From: CAMLFJ01 sp035524955
GTDB taxonomy: Bacteria; Methylomirabilota; Methylomirabilia; Rokubacteriales; CSP1-6
Reading direction: 5' to 3'
Assembly: GCA_035524955.1 (NCBI GenBank)
Contig: DATLFG010000089.1
Coordinates: forward strand, 1 to 64,000
DNA: 64,000 nt
Within the stretch, counting starts at the first letter, position 1; every line of letters begins with the position of its first letter. The notes below the pieces were generated by a model. The model saw nothing but the letters and a program-made list of their open reading frames with translations, was not told the DNA's origin and did no database searches. The translations under genes and the position numbers were made by a program. Below are positions 24,471 to 32,862 of this stretch, piece by piece.

Positions 24471-24676
24471 GGATCATCCTGCGCAATCCCCGGAAAGAAA
24501 TCGAGGTGGACGGCAAGCGTCGGGTCAAGGAGCTTCTCGTCGAGCTCGACATCCTGCCCAGCACCGTCCTGGTCATTCGCGGTAACGAGCTCCTGACCGC
24601 GGACACCGTGGTGGGCGGCGACGACGTGCTCGAGGTGCGCCCGGTCATGTCCGGGGGCAGCGTGGGGACGCCGTGA
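24467..24676 (+). CDS. ttuB: Ubiquitin-like sulfur carrier TtuB/MoaD-ThiS family
   Basis: 69 residues, GTG start in a GTGA overlap. Beta-grasp signature: R-I-I-L-R-N-P-R-K at the N-terminus, V-K-E-L-L-V-E-L-D-I, G-N-E-L-L-T-A-D-T-V and a C-terminal S-G-G-S-V-G-T-P. The thiocarboxylate in such carriers forms on a terminal Gly-Gly. Here five residues (S-V-G-T-P) follow it, so cleavage or another activation would be needed. Its neighbour, the U54 tRNA thiolation enzyme, shows the partner system. Confidence 0.82.
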   Translation: MRIILRNPRKEIEVDGKRRVKELLVELDILPSTVLVIRGNELLTADTVVGGDDVLEVRPVMSGGSVGTP

Positions 24677-25578
24677 AGTGTCGCAAGTGCGGGGGGGCCG
24701 CCGCGCTGGAGCTGCGGCGCCACAACGCGGCCTTCTGCTCGCCGCACTTCATCGAGTTCTTCCGCAAGCAGGTGGCGGAGGCCGTCCACCGTCACCGCAT
24801 GTTCACCCGCGACGAGAAGATCATGGTGGCCGTCTCGGGCGGCAAGGACTCGCTCGCGCTCTGGGACGTGCTGATCGAGGACGGGTACCAGACGGCCGGC
24901 CTCTATCTCGACCTGGGTATCTTCGATTACTCGAAGGAGTCCAGGGCGAAGTGCGAAGCGTTTGCGGCCGCCCGCGGCCAGACCCTGCACATCGAGCGGG
25001 TGGCGGAGGCGGTGGGCGCCCCGATTCCCGTGGTGCAGCAGGCCACCCGGCGCCCCACCTGCTCGGCCTGCGGCCTCTCCAAGCGGTACCTGATGAACCG
25101 GGCCGCGCTCCAGCACGGCTACCCGGTGGTGGCCACCGGCCACAATCTCGACGACGAGGCCGCCACGCTCTTCGGCTCGGTGATGCACTGGCAGACCGAC
25201 GCGCTGCCGCGGCAGTCGCCCGCGCTGGTCTCCACCCATCCGAAGCTCGTGCGCCGTGTGAAGCCGCTCTACCGCCTGTCCGAGCTCGAGACCGCCGCCT
25301 TCGCCTTCCTGCGCGGCATCGACTACATCGTGGAGGAGTGCCCGTTCGCCAAGGGTGCCACCTCCATCGCTCACAAGGAGACGCTGAACCGGCTCGAGGA
25401 GGCCTCGCCCGGCTCCAAGCACAACTTCCTGTTCGGCTTCCTCGAGAAGGCCCGTCCCGCCTTCGAGAAGGTGGAGCACGTCGAGCTCCTCGAATGCACC
25501 TCCTGCGGGCAGGTGACCACCGGCGCGATCTGCGCCTTCTGCAAGCTCGCCGACCTGGTCAAGCGCCGGATATCCTGA
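24673..25578 (+). CDS. ttuA: tRNA-5-methyluridine(54) 2-sulfurtransferase TtuA
   Basis: 301 residues, GTGA overlap. PP-loop ATPase V-S-G-G-K-D-S at about 55-61. The N-terminal zinc finger is C-R-K-C ... F-C-S-P-H, the C-terminal one C-T-S-C ... C-A-F-C, and internal cysteines (T-C-S-A-C-G) lie near 135, where the family holds its [4Fe-4S]. TtuA thiolates U54 of tRNA (m5s2U), which stabilises tRNA at high temperature, using TtuB as sulfur donor. This suggests a heat-tolerant lineage, or an inherited system kept in a mesophile. Confidence 0.9.
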   Translation: MKCRKCGGAAALELRRHNAAFCSPHFIEFFRKQVAEAVHRHRMFTRDEKIMVAVSGGKDSLALWDVLIEDGYQTAGLYLDLGIFDYSKESRAKCEAFAAARGQTLHIERVAEAVGAPIPVVQQATRRPTCSACGLSKRYLMNRAALQHGYPVVATGHNLDDEAATLFGSVMHWQTDALPRQSPALVSTHPKLVRRVKPLYRLSELETAAFAFLRGIDYIVEECPFAKGATSIAHKETLNRLEEASPGSKHNFLFGFLEKARPAFEKVEHVELLECTSCGQVTTGAICAFCKLADLVKRRIS

Positions 25579-25592
25579 TCCTGGGCTGATCC

Positions 25593-25621
25593 TGGCTGAC
25601 CTCGGGTCGACCTGCTAGAAT
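25593..25621 (+). promoter_or_regulatory. Weak sigma-70-like promoter for the thiolase gene
   Basis: TAGAAT (25616-25621) is a good -10 box 45 bases before the thiolase ATG. The matching -35 17 bases upstream is only tggctg. A strong GAGGAGG ribosome site follows near 25653. The intergenic space is otherwise empty. Confidence 0.35.
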
Positions 25622-25666
25622 GAATGCCGGTTCAGTCAACGTGACTCTCTCGAGGAGGAGACCCCC

Positions 25667-26812
25667 ATGCAGAACGCGGTGATCGTCGGCGCGGTCCGTA
25701 CCGCCGTCGGCCGGAAGAACGGCAAGCTCGCGGGCTACCGCCCGGACGACCTGCTGGCCGACACGCTCAAGGCCCTGGTGGGGCGCGTGAAGATCGACCC
25801 GAGCGAGGTCGAGGACGTGGTGATGGGCTGCGTGGACCAGGTGGGTGAGCAGGGGCTGAACATCGCCCGCAACGCAGCCTTGATCGCCGGCTTTCCGGTG
25901 GACGTCTGCGGTACCACGCTCGACCGCATGTGCGGCTCCGGCCAGCAGGCCGCCAACTTCGCGGCCATGGGCGTGATGTCCGGCCAGTACGAGTGCGTGA
26001 TCGCAGGTGGCGTGGAGAACATGAGCCGCGTGCCGATGGGCTCGAACGGCATGGGGCCCGGCGACGGGCCGCTGTCGCCGAGGATCCAGGCGCTCTACAA
26101 CGTCATCCCGCAGGGGCTCTCCGCCGAGATGATCGCCGAGCAGTGGGGCATCAAGCGCGAGGAGCTCGACGAGTACTCCGCCCAGAGCCACGAGCGGGCG
26201 GGCCGGGCGATCGCGGAGGGACGCTTCAAGCGGGAGATCGCGCCGCTCACGCTGGCCGACGGCAGCGTCTTCGACACCGACGAGGGCGTGCGGGTGCCCG
26301 TGAACCGGGAGAAGATGGCCGCCCTGGCCCCGTCCTTCAAGCCCGACGGGGTCGTGACCGCCGCCAACTCCTCGCAGATCTCGGACGGCGCCGCCGCGCT
26401 GCTGATCATGTCGGAGACGCGCGCCAAGGCGCTGGGGCTCACCCCGCGCGCCCGCATCGTGGCCACCGCCCTGGCCGGCGTGGACCCCACCATCATGCTG
26501 ACCGGCCCCATCCCGGCCACCCAGCGGGTGCTCAAGAAGGCGGGAATGAAGCTCGACCAGATCGACCTGTTCGAGATCAACGAGGCCTTCGCCTCGGTGG
26601 TCCTGGCCTGGGAGCGCGAGCTGCACCCCGACATGAAGCGCGTCAACGTCAACGGCGGTGCGATCGCGCTGGGCCACCCGCTCGGCTGCTCCGGCGCCAA
26701 GCTGATGACCACGCTCCTGCACGAGCTGGAGCGCACCAAGAAGCGCTACGGGCTGCAGACGATGTGCATCGGATTCGGGCAGGGCATCGCCACCATCATC
26801 GAGCGCGTCTAG
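25667..26812 (+). CDS. Acetyl-CoA acetyltransferase / 3-ketoacyl-CoA thiolase
   Basis: 381 residues. Thiolase catalytic set: nucleophile Cys89 in R-M-C-G-S-G-Q-Q, His in N-G-G-A-I-A-L-G-H-P-L-G, and Cys in T-M-C-I-G-F-G-Q-G. It joins or splits acyl-CoA units. The window has no beta-oxidation neighbours, so direction is unknown; it could complete the box pathway by cleaving 3-oxoadipyl-CoA, but it stands alone 7 kb downstream. Confidence 0.92.
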   Translation: MQNAVIVGAVRTAVGRKNGKLAGYRPDDLLADTLKALVGRVKIDPSEVEDVVMGCVDQVGEQGLNIARNAALIAGFPVDVCGTTLDRMCGSGQQAANFAAMGVMSGQYECVIAGGVENMSRVPMGSNGMGPGDGPLSPRIQALYNVIPQGLSAEMIAEQWGIKREELDEYSAQSHERAGRAIAEGRFKREIAPLTLADGSVFDTDEGVRVPVNREKMAALAPSFKPDGVVTAANSSQISDGAAALLIMSETRAKALGLTPRARIVATALAGVDPTIMLTGPIPATQRVLKKAGMKLDQIDLFEINEAFASVVLAWERELHPDMKRVNVNGGAIALGHPLGCSGAKLMTTLLHELERTKKRYGLQTMCIGFGQGIATIIERV

Positions 26813-27120
26813 CGATCGTCCCCGCCCTATACCCCTCTCCCCCCAGGGGAGAGGGTAGGGTGAGGGGGGTAGCGCGGCGCGCTCCCAGCGACTTGGGGGC
26901 ACCTGAACTTTTCCCTTGACGGAGTTTCGCGGGAGCCTCGTCGCGTGTCGAGTGCGCGCGGGGAATGCCGATCCTGCCCTTCACATCCGGCCCGTGATGC
27001 GCGGTCTCGCTGCGGGGCACGAACGATGATGGTGCGTACCGCGTTCGCGCGACCTGGGCGGTCTCAGACGTCCCCGGAACCTGGGGTTAGAGTCTCCTCA
27101 GCAGAAAAGGGGGACTCGCC
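26813..27120. other. Intergenic stretch: palindrome copy 2, no gene seen
   Basis: Between the thiolase and the HNH gene. It holds the GC-rich palindrome at 26833-26855 and its T/G-rich continuation to about 26867. Apart from a purine-rich AAAAGGGGG ribosome site just before the HNH start, I see no convincing ORF, promoter or RNA. Confidence 0.6.
26833..26867. repeat. Dispersed GC-rich palindrome, copy 2
   Basis: ccctctcccc (26833-26842), loop cca, ggggagaggg (26846-26855), then tagggtgaggggg. It shares core and flank with the copy at 44871, and its core with the copy at 10753. Placed just after the thiolase stop, it may act as a transcription stem. Confidence 0.8.
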
Positions 27121-28491
27121 ATGTCGACACGCCCGCCGGATTTTCTCGCCACGTTGCAGCCCACGCCGCCGCGCATCGCGGAGCTGGATCGCCTGGGTGA
27201 CGAGATCGCCGAGCTCTCCGCCAACCTCGATGCGGCTACGGCCCGCCTGCTTGCCCTCATCCGGGAGTTCGACGCCCGCGGCGGCTGGAACACTGGCTTC
27301 CGCTCGTGCGCCGCGTGGCTCGCCTGGCGAATCGGACTCGCATCGGGCGCCGCCCGCGAGCACGTCCGGGTAGCGCGCGCCCTCGGGACGCTGCCAGCGC
27401 TGGCCGAGGCCTTGGCGCGGGGCGAGCTTTCCTACGCCAAGGTCCGAGCCCTCACCCGCGTGGCGACCCCGGAGACCGAGGGGCGCCTGCTGGCGGTGGG
27501 GCGCGCGGGCACGGCGGTCCACGTCGAGCGCATCGTGCGGGGCTGGCGCCGGGTGGACCGGCAGGCCGAAGCCCGCGAGGCCGCGCGCCAGCACGCCGGC
27601 CGGGCCCTGCACGTCTACCAGGACGAGGACGGCACCTTGGTGCTCCGTGGGCGCCTGACCCCGGAGGTGGGCGCGCTGCTCCTGCGGGCCCTCGACGCGG
27701 CTCGTGAAACGCTGTACCAGAAGCGCCGCGCCAAGGAGGCCGTCCTGCCGGCTACCGACCCTGCCGTCGAGACGCCGACCCGGGCGCAGCAGCAGGCGGA
27801 CGCGCTGGCCCTGCTGGCCGAGACCGCACTGCATCATGAGCTCGATCCCGGCGCTCCGGGGGAGCGGTATCAAGTGGTGGTCCACGTGGACGCCGCGGTG
27901 CTGGCGGATCCGGATCAGCCCGGGCAGTCGGTGCTGGAAGATGGACCGCGCGTTCCCGCGGGAACGTCACAGCGGCTGGCGTGCGACGCGAGCCGGGTGG
28001 TGATGCGGGAGGACCCGGACGGGCGCATCGTGGAGGTCGGGGCCCGGACGCGGACGATCCCCCCGGCGCTGCGCCGGGCGCTCCAGCACCGAGACCGAAG
28101 CTGCCGCTTCCCGGGCTGTACCGTCCGGTTTGGCCAGGCGCATCACGTGCGCCATTGGGCGCAGGGCGGCCCGACGACCCTATCGAACCTGGCTCTACTC
28201 TGTCGGCGTCATCACCGCGCAGTGCACGAAGAGCGTTACCAGATCGAGCGGTTGCCTGACGGGGGCCTCCAGTTCCGACGGCCGAACGGCTGGCTGTTGC
28301 CCGACGTGCCCCCACCGGCGGCAGTACCGGCCGATCCGGTTGGAGCGCTGGAGGCGCGGCACGCCGCGGAGGGACTCCGACTCGATGCGCGGACGGGGTG
28401 CCCGAAGTGGCTGGGGGAGCGGCTGGACGTGGGCTGGGCGATCGGCGTGCTGCATCCGCGGGCGACGCGGCCCGGATCCGGTCCGGCGTAG
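27121..28491 (+). CDS. DUF222 (13E12-type) HNH endonuclease
   Basis: 456 residues. The N-terminal DUF222 helical domain (about 15-260) is followed by a C-terminal HNH nuclease: R-S-C-R-F-P-G-C-T, H-H-V-R-H-W-A-Q-G-G-P-T-T-L-S-N-L, and L-C-R-R-H-H-R-A-V-H (zinc Cys/His and the catalytic H-H..N..H). These proteins are common and repeated in actinobacteria and appear mobile-like; their DNA target is unknown. A purine-rich ribosome site precedes the ATG. Confidence 0.88.
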   Translation: MSTRPPDFLATLQPTPPRIAELDRLGDEIAELSANLDAATARLLALIREFDARGGWNTGFRSCAAWLAWRIGLASGAAREHVRVARALGTLPALAEALARGELSYAKVRALTRVATPETEGRLLAVGRAGTAVHVERIVRGWRRVDRQAEAREAARQHAGRALHVYQDEDGTLVLRGRLTPEVGALLLRALDAARETLYQKRRAKEAVLPATDPAVETPTRAQQQADALALLAETALHHELDPGAPGERYQVVVHVDAAVLADPDQPGQSVLEDGPRVPAGTSQRLACDASRVVMREDPDGRIVEVGARTRTIPPALRRALQHRDRSCRFPGCTVRFGQAHHVRHWAQGGPTTLSNLALLCRRHHRAVHEERYQIERLPDGGLQFRRPNGWLLPDVPPPAAVPADPVGALEARHAAEGLRLDARTGCPKWLGERLDVGWAIGVLHPRATRPGSGPA

Positions 28492-28528
28492 GCGGCCACC
28501 TGCACGCAGGCCGGAGCCGGAGGGACCG

Positions 28529-30832
28529 CTAGCGCCCGCGGCCGGCGGCGAGCGCGACCTGCACCTTGCGGTGCAGCTCGGGCGGCGGGACCGGCTTGAA
28601 GAGCAGCGCGGAGATGCCGAGCCGGCGGCAACGCGCCTGATCTTCTTCCTGCAGGCCCCACCCGGTGATGAAGATCACCGGCACGTTCGGGTCGCGGGCG
28701 CGGAGCTGCTCGGCCACGTCCCAGCCGCTCATCTCCGGCATGCCTACGTTGGTGATCACGAGGTCGAAGCCGCTGGGCACGAAGACCCGGAGGGCCTCGG
28801 GCCCGCTCGGGACGGGCAGCACGTGGTGGCCCGCGTCCTTGAGCATCTCGCCCAGGATCGACAGTACCTGCGGATCGTTGTCCACGAGCAGGATGCGCCC
28901 CTTCCGCTCGATGCCCGGCTCGCCGCCGGGGGTGGCCTCGCCGCTCGGGCTCATGCCGATCGGCAGGGTGATCGTGAACGTGGTGCCCTCGCCCGGGCGG
29001 CTGTCCACCTTGAGGTCGCCGCCGTGCCGCTCGACGATCGAGTGGGAGACCGAGAGGCCGAGGCCGGTGCCCTCCTCGCCCTTGGTGGTGAAGAAGGGAT
29101 CGAACACCTTCTTGCGGACCTCCTCCGACATGCCCATGCCGGTGTCGGCCACCGTGATGAGCGCGTGGCGGTGATCCCCCAGACGCGTTCGGATGCGCAG
29201 GGTGCCGCCCTTGGGCATCGCGTCGATCGCGTTCAGCACGAGGTTGGTGATGACCTCGTTCAGCTCGGCGGGCCGGCCCATGACCACCGGGACCGGGCCC
29301 AGCTCCAGCTCGAGCTGCAGCGGCACGCCGCCCTTGACCTTCTTCTCCTCCCAGCGCGGCCGCGTGATGGCCAGCGAGTCGCGGACGACCTGGTTGAGAT
29401 CCATGGTCACGAACGGCTCGTCGGGCCGGAGCCGTGCAAACTTCTGGATGCGGCGCACGGTCTCGGCGCCGCCGTTGGCCGCCTTCTCGATCACGTCGAG
29501 CCCGCGGCGGACCACGTCGGCATTGCCCGGGCTCCGCGCCATGAGCTGCGCGTAGCCCAGGATCGCCTGGAGCAGGTTGTTGAAATCGTGCGCGATGCCG
29601 CCCGCCATCTGGCCGAGGGCGGTGAGCCGCTCGGACTGGTGCATCTGCGCTTCGATCTCACGCTGGGCCGTCATGTCGCGCACGATGGCGAGCATGCCCT
29701 CGGAACCGCCGTCGCGTCCGGGCAGGTACGAGAGCGTGACGGCCAGGTTCAGCGGCCGCCCGTCCGTCCGCTTGGTGGTGCCGTCGAAGGCCCGCACCGG
29801 GTTCTCCCGCGAGAGCGCCGCCCGCGCGATCCGGTACGGCTCCGCGGGGACGAGACCGGCGAACGGGTGGCCCACGACCTGATCGGACGCCTGGCCGAAG
29901 ATGCGCTCGGCCGCGGGATTCCATCCGCGGATATTGCCCTCGCCGTCCACCGAGATGATCGCGTCACCCGCGGAGGAGATGAGCTGCTCCAGGTACTGCT
30001 TGGTCTCGGCCACCTCGCCGTAGAGGCGCGAGTTGCGGATGGCGACCGCCAGATAGTCGGACAGCATCTCGAGCAGCTCGCGCTCGCGGGGGTCGATGGG
30101 GCGCGTGCCCGCCCGATTGGCCACCGTGAGGTAGCCGAGAGTGTTGCCGTCCTCGCGTATCGGGCAGACCACGCGGGTCTCCCCGGACGGACTCTCGGGC
30201 GGCGTCGAGCCCAGGCGCACCGTGGCCTCCTCGTAGCCCAGAGCGTCCTTGAGCTGCGCGGTGATCGCGGCGGTGAGCTCGCGGAAATCGAGCTGGCCGA
30301 GCAGGCTGCGCGAGATCTCGCGCAGGATCGAGAGCTGGGTCACCCGCAGGGACTGCTCGGGCTGATCGCTCCGCGCTTCCTGCTCGCGACTGCGGGCCTT
30401 GGTGGCCAGCGAGCGCATCTCGTTCACGAGTGCGGCGAGCTGGTTGCGCGTGCCCAGCTCGGTCTGCCGGCGGGCCAGGGCCCGGCGCGCGGTCTCCTCG
30501 AGATCCTGCCGGCTGAAGGGCTTGATCAGGTACTCGAAGGCGCCGTGGGTCAGGGCGTTCTTCACCGTCTCCAGCGAGGCGTAGGCGGTGATCATCACGA
30601 CCTCGATGCTGGGATCCGTACCCTTGATGCGGCGGAGCAGCTCGATCCCGTCCATCTGCGGCATCTTGATGTCCATGAAGATGAGATCGGGCCGGAACGT
30701 GTTGAGGGTCTTGAGCGCGGCCTCGCCGCTGTCCGCGGTCGCGATCTCGTAGCGCGGCTTCAGGATCATGCGCAGCGATTCGCGCGGGCCCATCTCGTCG
30801 TCCACCACCAGCACCTTCGGACGGTCGCTCAT
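28529..30832 (-). CDS. Hybrid sensor kinase: REC-GAF-PAS-HisKA-HATPase-REC
   Basis: 767 residues, soluble. Receiver 1 (about 1-125) has the phospho-Asp in F-M-D-I-K-M-P. It is followed by a coiled linker, GAF (about 165-290), PAS (about 295-400), HisKA with A-H-D-F-N-N-L-L-Q-A-I (about 410), HATPase with L-N-A-I-D-A-M, D-T-G-M-G-M and F-T-T-K-G-E-E-G-T-G-L-G-L, and a C-terminal receiver (about 640-765). The second receiver reads D-L-V-I-T-N-V-G-M-P, so the acceptor Asp is Asn (codon 28748-28750). It is the last gene of the ketosynthase-kinase operon, starting in an ATGA overlap with the degenerate kinase. Confidence 0.9.
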   Translation of the reverse strand: MSDRPKVLVVDDEMGPRESLRMILKPRYEIATADSGEAALKTLNTFRPDLIFMDIKMPQMDGIELLRRIKGTDPSIEVVMITAYASLETVKNALTHGAFEYLIKPFSRQDLEETARRALARRQTELGTRNQLAALVNEMRSLATKARSREQEARSDQPEQSLRVTQLSILREISRSLLGQLDFRELTAAITAQLKDALGYEEATVRLGSTPPESPSGETRVVCPIREDGNTLGYLTVANRAGTRPIDPRERELLEMLSDYLAVAIRNSRLYGEVAETKQYLEQLISSAGDAIISVDGEGNIRGWNPAAERIFGQASDQVVGHPFAGLVPAEPYRIARAALSRENPVRAFDGTTKRTDGRPLNLAVTLSYLPGRDGGSEGMLAIVRDMTAQREIEAQMHQSERLTALGQMAGGIAHDFNNLLQAILGYAQLMARSPGNADVVRRGLDVIEKAANGGAETVRRIQKFARLRPDEPFVTMDLNQVVRDSLAITRPRWEEKKVKGGVPLQLELELGPVPVVMGRPAELNEVITNLVLNAIDAMPKGGTLRIRTRLGDHRHALITVADTGMGMSEEVRKKVFDPFFTTKGEEGTGLGLSVSHSIVERHGGDLKVDSRPGEGTTFTITLPIGMSPSGEATPGGEPGIERKGRILLVDNDPQVLSILGEMLKDAGHHVLPVPSGPEALRVFVPSGFDLVITNVGMPEMSGWDVAEQLRARDPNVPVIFITGWGLQEEDQARCRRLGISALLFKPVPPPELHRKVQVALAAGRGR

Positions 30833-32862
30833 GGTTGCCCCGTGGCCGGCAGCGAGGCGGTGAAGCTGACCTCGCCGCGGCCCTGTTTGGCTTCGAGCCG
30901 CCCTCCCTGGCTCTCGATGATCCGCTGGCTCACGCTCGGCCCCACATCGATGAGATTCGCCTGGACGACCTGGATCGGATCGAAGATCCCCTGCAGCTCC
31001 TCGACCCGGACCTCCGCGCTGCGGGAGGCCACCGTGAGGCGTACCCGGTCGTCGCTCGCCAGATGGGAGATGGACACCGCTACCTTGGCCTCGGGATCGG
31101 GAGTCTTGCGCAGGAGGTACCAGACCAGGTAGGACATGGCCTTCTTGAACATGGCGTGATCACCGCGCACCAGGAAGGACGGCCCCTCGTGGGACAGGGT
31201 CGCGGTGACGTGCTTCTGGGTGGACTCGTCGGTGAAGGTGAGCAGCCGCGCCTTCCCCTCGCCGTCGGGCAGGGCCTGCGCGCCGAGCTCGGCCAGGCAC
31301 TCCTCCGCCACCTGACGCAGGTCCAACGTCTCGCGCTTGTAGTCGCCGTCGTTGACCAGCGCGGCGAGCTTGTCGAAGATCTGCACGAGACGACGCACGT
31401 CGCGGCCCACCACCGACGAGAACTGGTTGCGGAAGGTCGCGTCATCGTAGCGCTCGCCGATCAGCTCCATGAACGCGTTGATGGAGACGAGCGGGTTCTT
31501 GATCTCGTCCGCGATCCGCGCCACCACCTGGGTGAGGAGCTGGAGCTGTTCGGCGCCGCGCCGCTCCTGGGCGAGGAGGCGCTGGGCGGTCAGGTCCTCG
31601 AAAACGAGCACCGCGCCCATGGGCTCGGTGCTGTCGCCCATCACCGGGTAGGTCGAGACCTCCAGGGGCAGGCTGCGGAGGGCCAGCTGCACCTCGACGC
31701 GCGTCACCGAGCGCCCCTTGGACAGGGTCTCGAAGAGCATGTCGCCGAGCGGGGACGGCAGCGCGCGGAGGTCGCGCTGCAGTACCTCGCGCGCCGGCAT
31801 GGCGAGGATCTCCAGCGCGCGCCCGTTGATCGCGACGACCTTCTGCTCGGGATCGATCGTAATGACGCCGCTCGACATGCGCGCGAGGATCCGCTCGTTG
31901 AACTCCTTTTCGTACTGGAGCAGGTGGTGCACGCGGATGTCGCGGATGGCGGTGGCCAGATGGGTCCCGAGATTGAACAGGGTCTCGGTCTCGTCGCGCC
32001 GATAGCCGCCGCCGGTGATCCGCTGGCCGAGGGTGAGAATGCCGACGAGCTCACCGTGCGAGCTGAGCGGGATGGCCAGCACCGCCTGCAGGACGGCCAG
32101 CTCGCGGGTGATCTCCCGGGTCGCCGGGTCCGTGACCCGGCTCTGCGCCTCGTCGAGCTGGATGAGCCGCCCCTCGGTGGCCAGCCACAGCGGCAGCCCG
32201 CTGTCCGCGCTCAGCGTGAGCGACTCCACCACGTGGGGCGCGAGGGCACGATACGCGGAGACCCGGTAGTGGCGGGTGCCCGGATCGGCGAGGAGGATCG
32301 CGCAACGGCTGGGACGAGCCAGCTCCGCCACCCCGTCGAGGAACTGATCCAGCACGCGCGGCAGATCGAAGCCGGCCGCGAGCGCCTTCGCGAATTCCTT
32401 CACCATCTGGGTGAGCGCGTGTAAGGACACGGGCGGCCCCGCCTCGTGGCTGCTCTCGGCGGCAGGGCGGCGCGCCGCTCGCAGGGCGGCCACTTCCTGG
32501 AGCAGGCGGAGCTTGTCCTCGGCCTGCTTGAGCAGGCTCTGCAGGTGCCGGGTCGTGAACGGCTGGAGCAGCACGAAGTCGGCGGTCTCCGCCGCGCTCT
32601 CGTCCTCGGCGCTCGTCGTTGCGGGCGTAAGGACGCACACGATGACCCCGGTCGGGCACAGGTGCCGCGCCCGCGTGATGAACGGGGCGAGGTTCTTGAG
32701 CGGCGGGGCGACCTCCTTGATGATTAGCTCCATCTCGGTGAGACGCAGGGTGCGCAGCGCCTCCTCGTCCGAGGTGGCCGTGAAGACCGACGTGTCCTCC
32801 AGCGCCCGCATCAGCTTGGGGCGGAGCGTCTCGCTCGCCAAGACCAGGAGAACTGTCTTCAC
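30829..32862 (-). CDS. Degenerate histidine kinase (pseudokinase) with pseudo-receiver, GAF and PAS domains
   Basis: 677 residues from GTG at 32862 (GTGA overlap with the kinase upstream). Segments: a receiver-like N-terminus without the acidic pocket (about 1-125), GAF (about 150-320), PAS (about 330-440), a DHp-like helix pair, and an HATPase-like domain. In the H-box it reads A-R-I-A-D-E-I-K-N-P-L where kinases have A-H-E-I: the His is Asp (GAC, 31507-31509). The N-box is L-V-W-Y-L-L without Asn, and the D-x-G-x-G motif is missing. It should not autophosphorylate, and probably works as a scaffold or sensor for its neighbours. Confidence 0.85.
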   Translation of the reverse strand: MKTVLLVLASETLRPKLMRALEDTSVFTATSDEEALRTLRLTEMELIIKEVAPPLKNLAPFITRARHLCPTGVIVCVLTPATTSAEDESAAETADFVLLQPFTTRHLQSLLKQAEDKLRLLQEVAALRAARRPAAESSHEAGPPVSLHALTQMVKEFAKALAAGFDLPRVLDQFLDGVAELARPSRCAILLADPGTRHYRVSAYRALAPHVVESLTLSADSGLPLWLATEGRLIQLDEAQSRVTDPATREITRELAVLQAVLAIPLSSHGELVGILTLGQRITGGGYRRDETETLFNLGTHLATAIRDIRVHHLLQYEKEFNERILARMSSGVITIDPEQKVVAINGRALEILAMPAREVLQRDLRALPSPLGDMLFETLSKGRSVTRVEVQLALRSLPLEVSTYPVMGDSTEPMGAVLVFEDLTAQRLLAQERRGAEQLQLLTQVVARIADEIKNPLVSINAFMELIGERYDDATFRNQFSSVVGRDVRRLVQIFDKLAALVNDGDYKRETLDLRQVAEECLAELGAQALPDGEGKARLLTFTDESTQKHVTATLSHEGPSFLVRGDHAMFKKAMSYLVWYLLRKTPDPEAKVAVSISHLASDDRVRLTVASRSAEVRVEELQGIFDPIQVVQANLIDVGPSVSQRIIESQGGRLEAKQGRGEVSFTASLPATGQP

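Noticed and set aside
26945..27373. Possible 142-residue gene before the HNH nuclease
   Set aside because: Runs into the HNH gene in another frame, no domain, no ribosome site.
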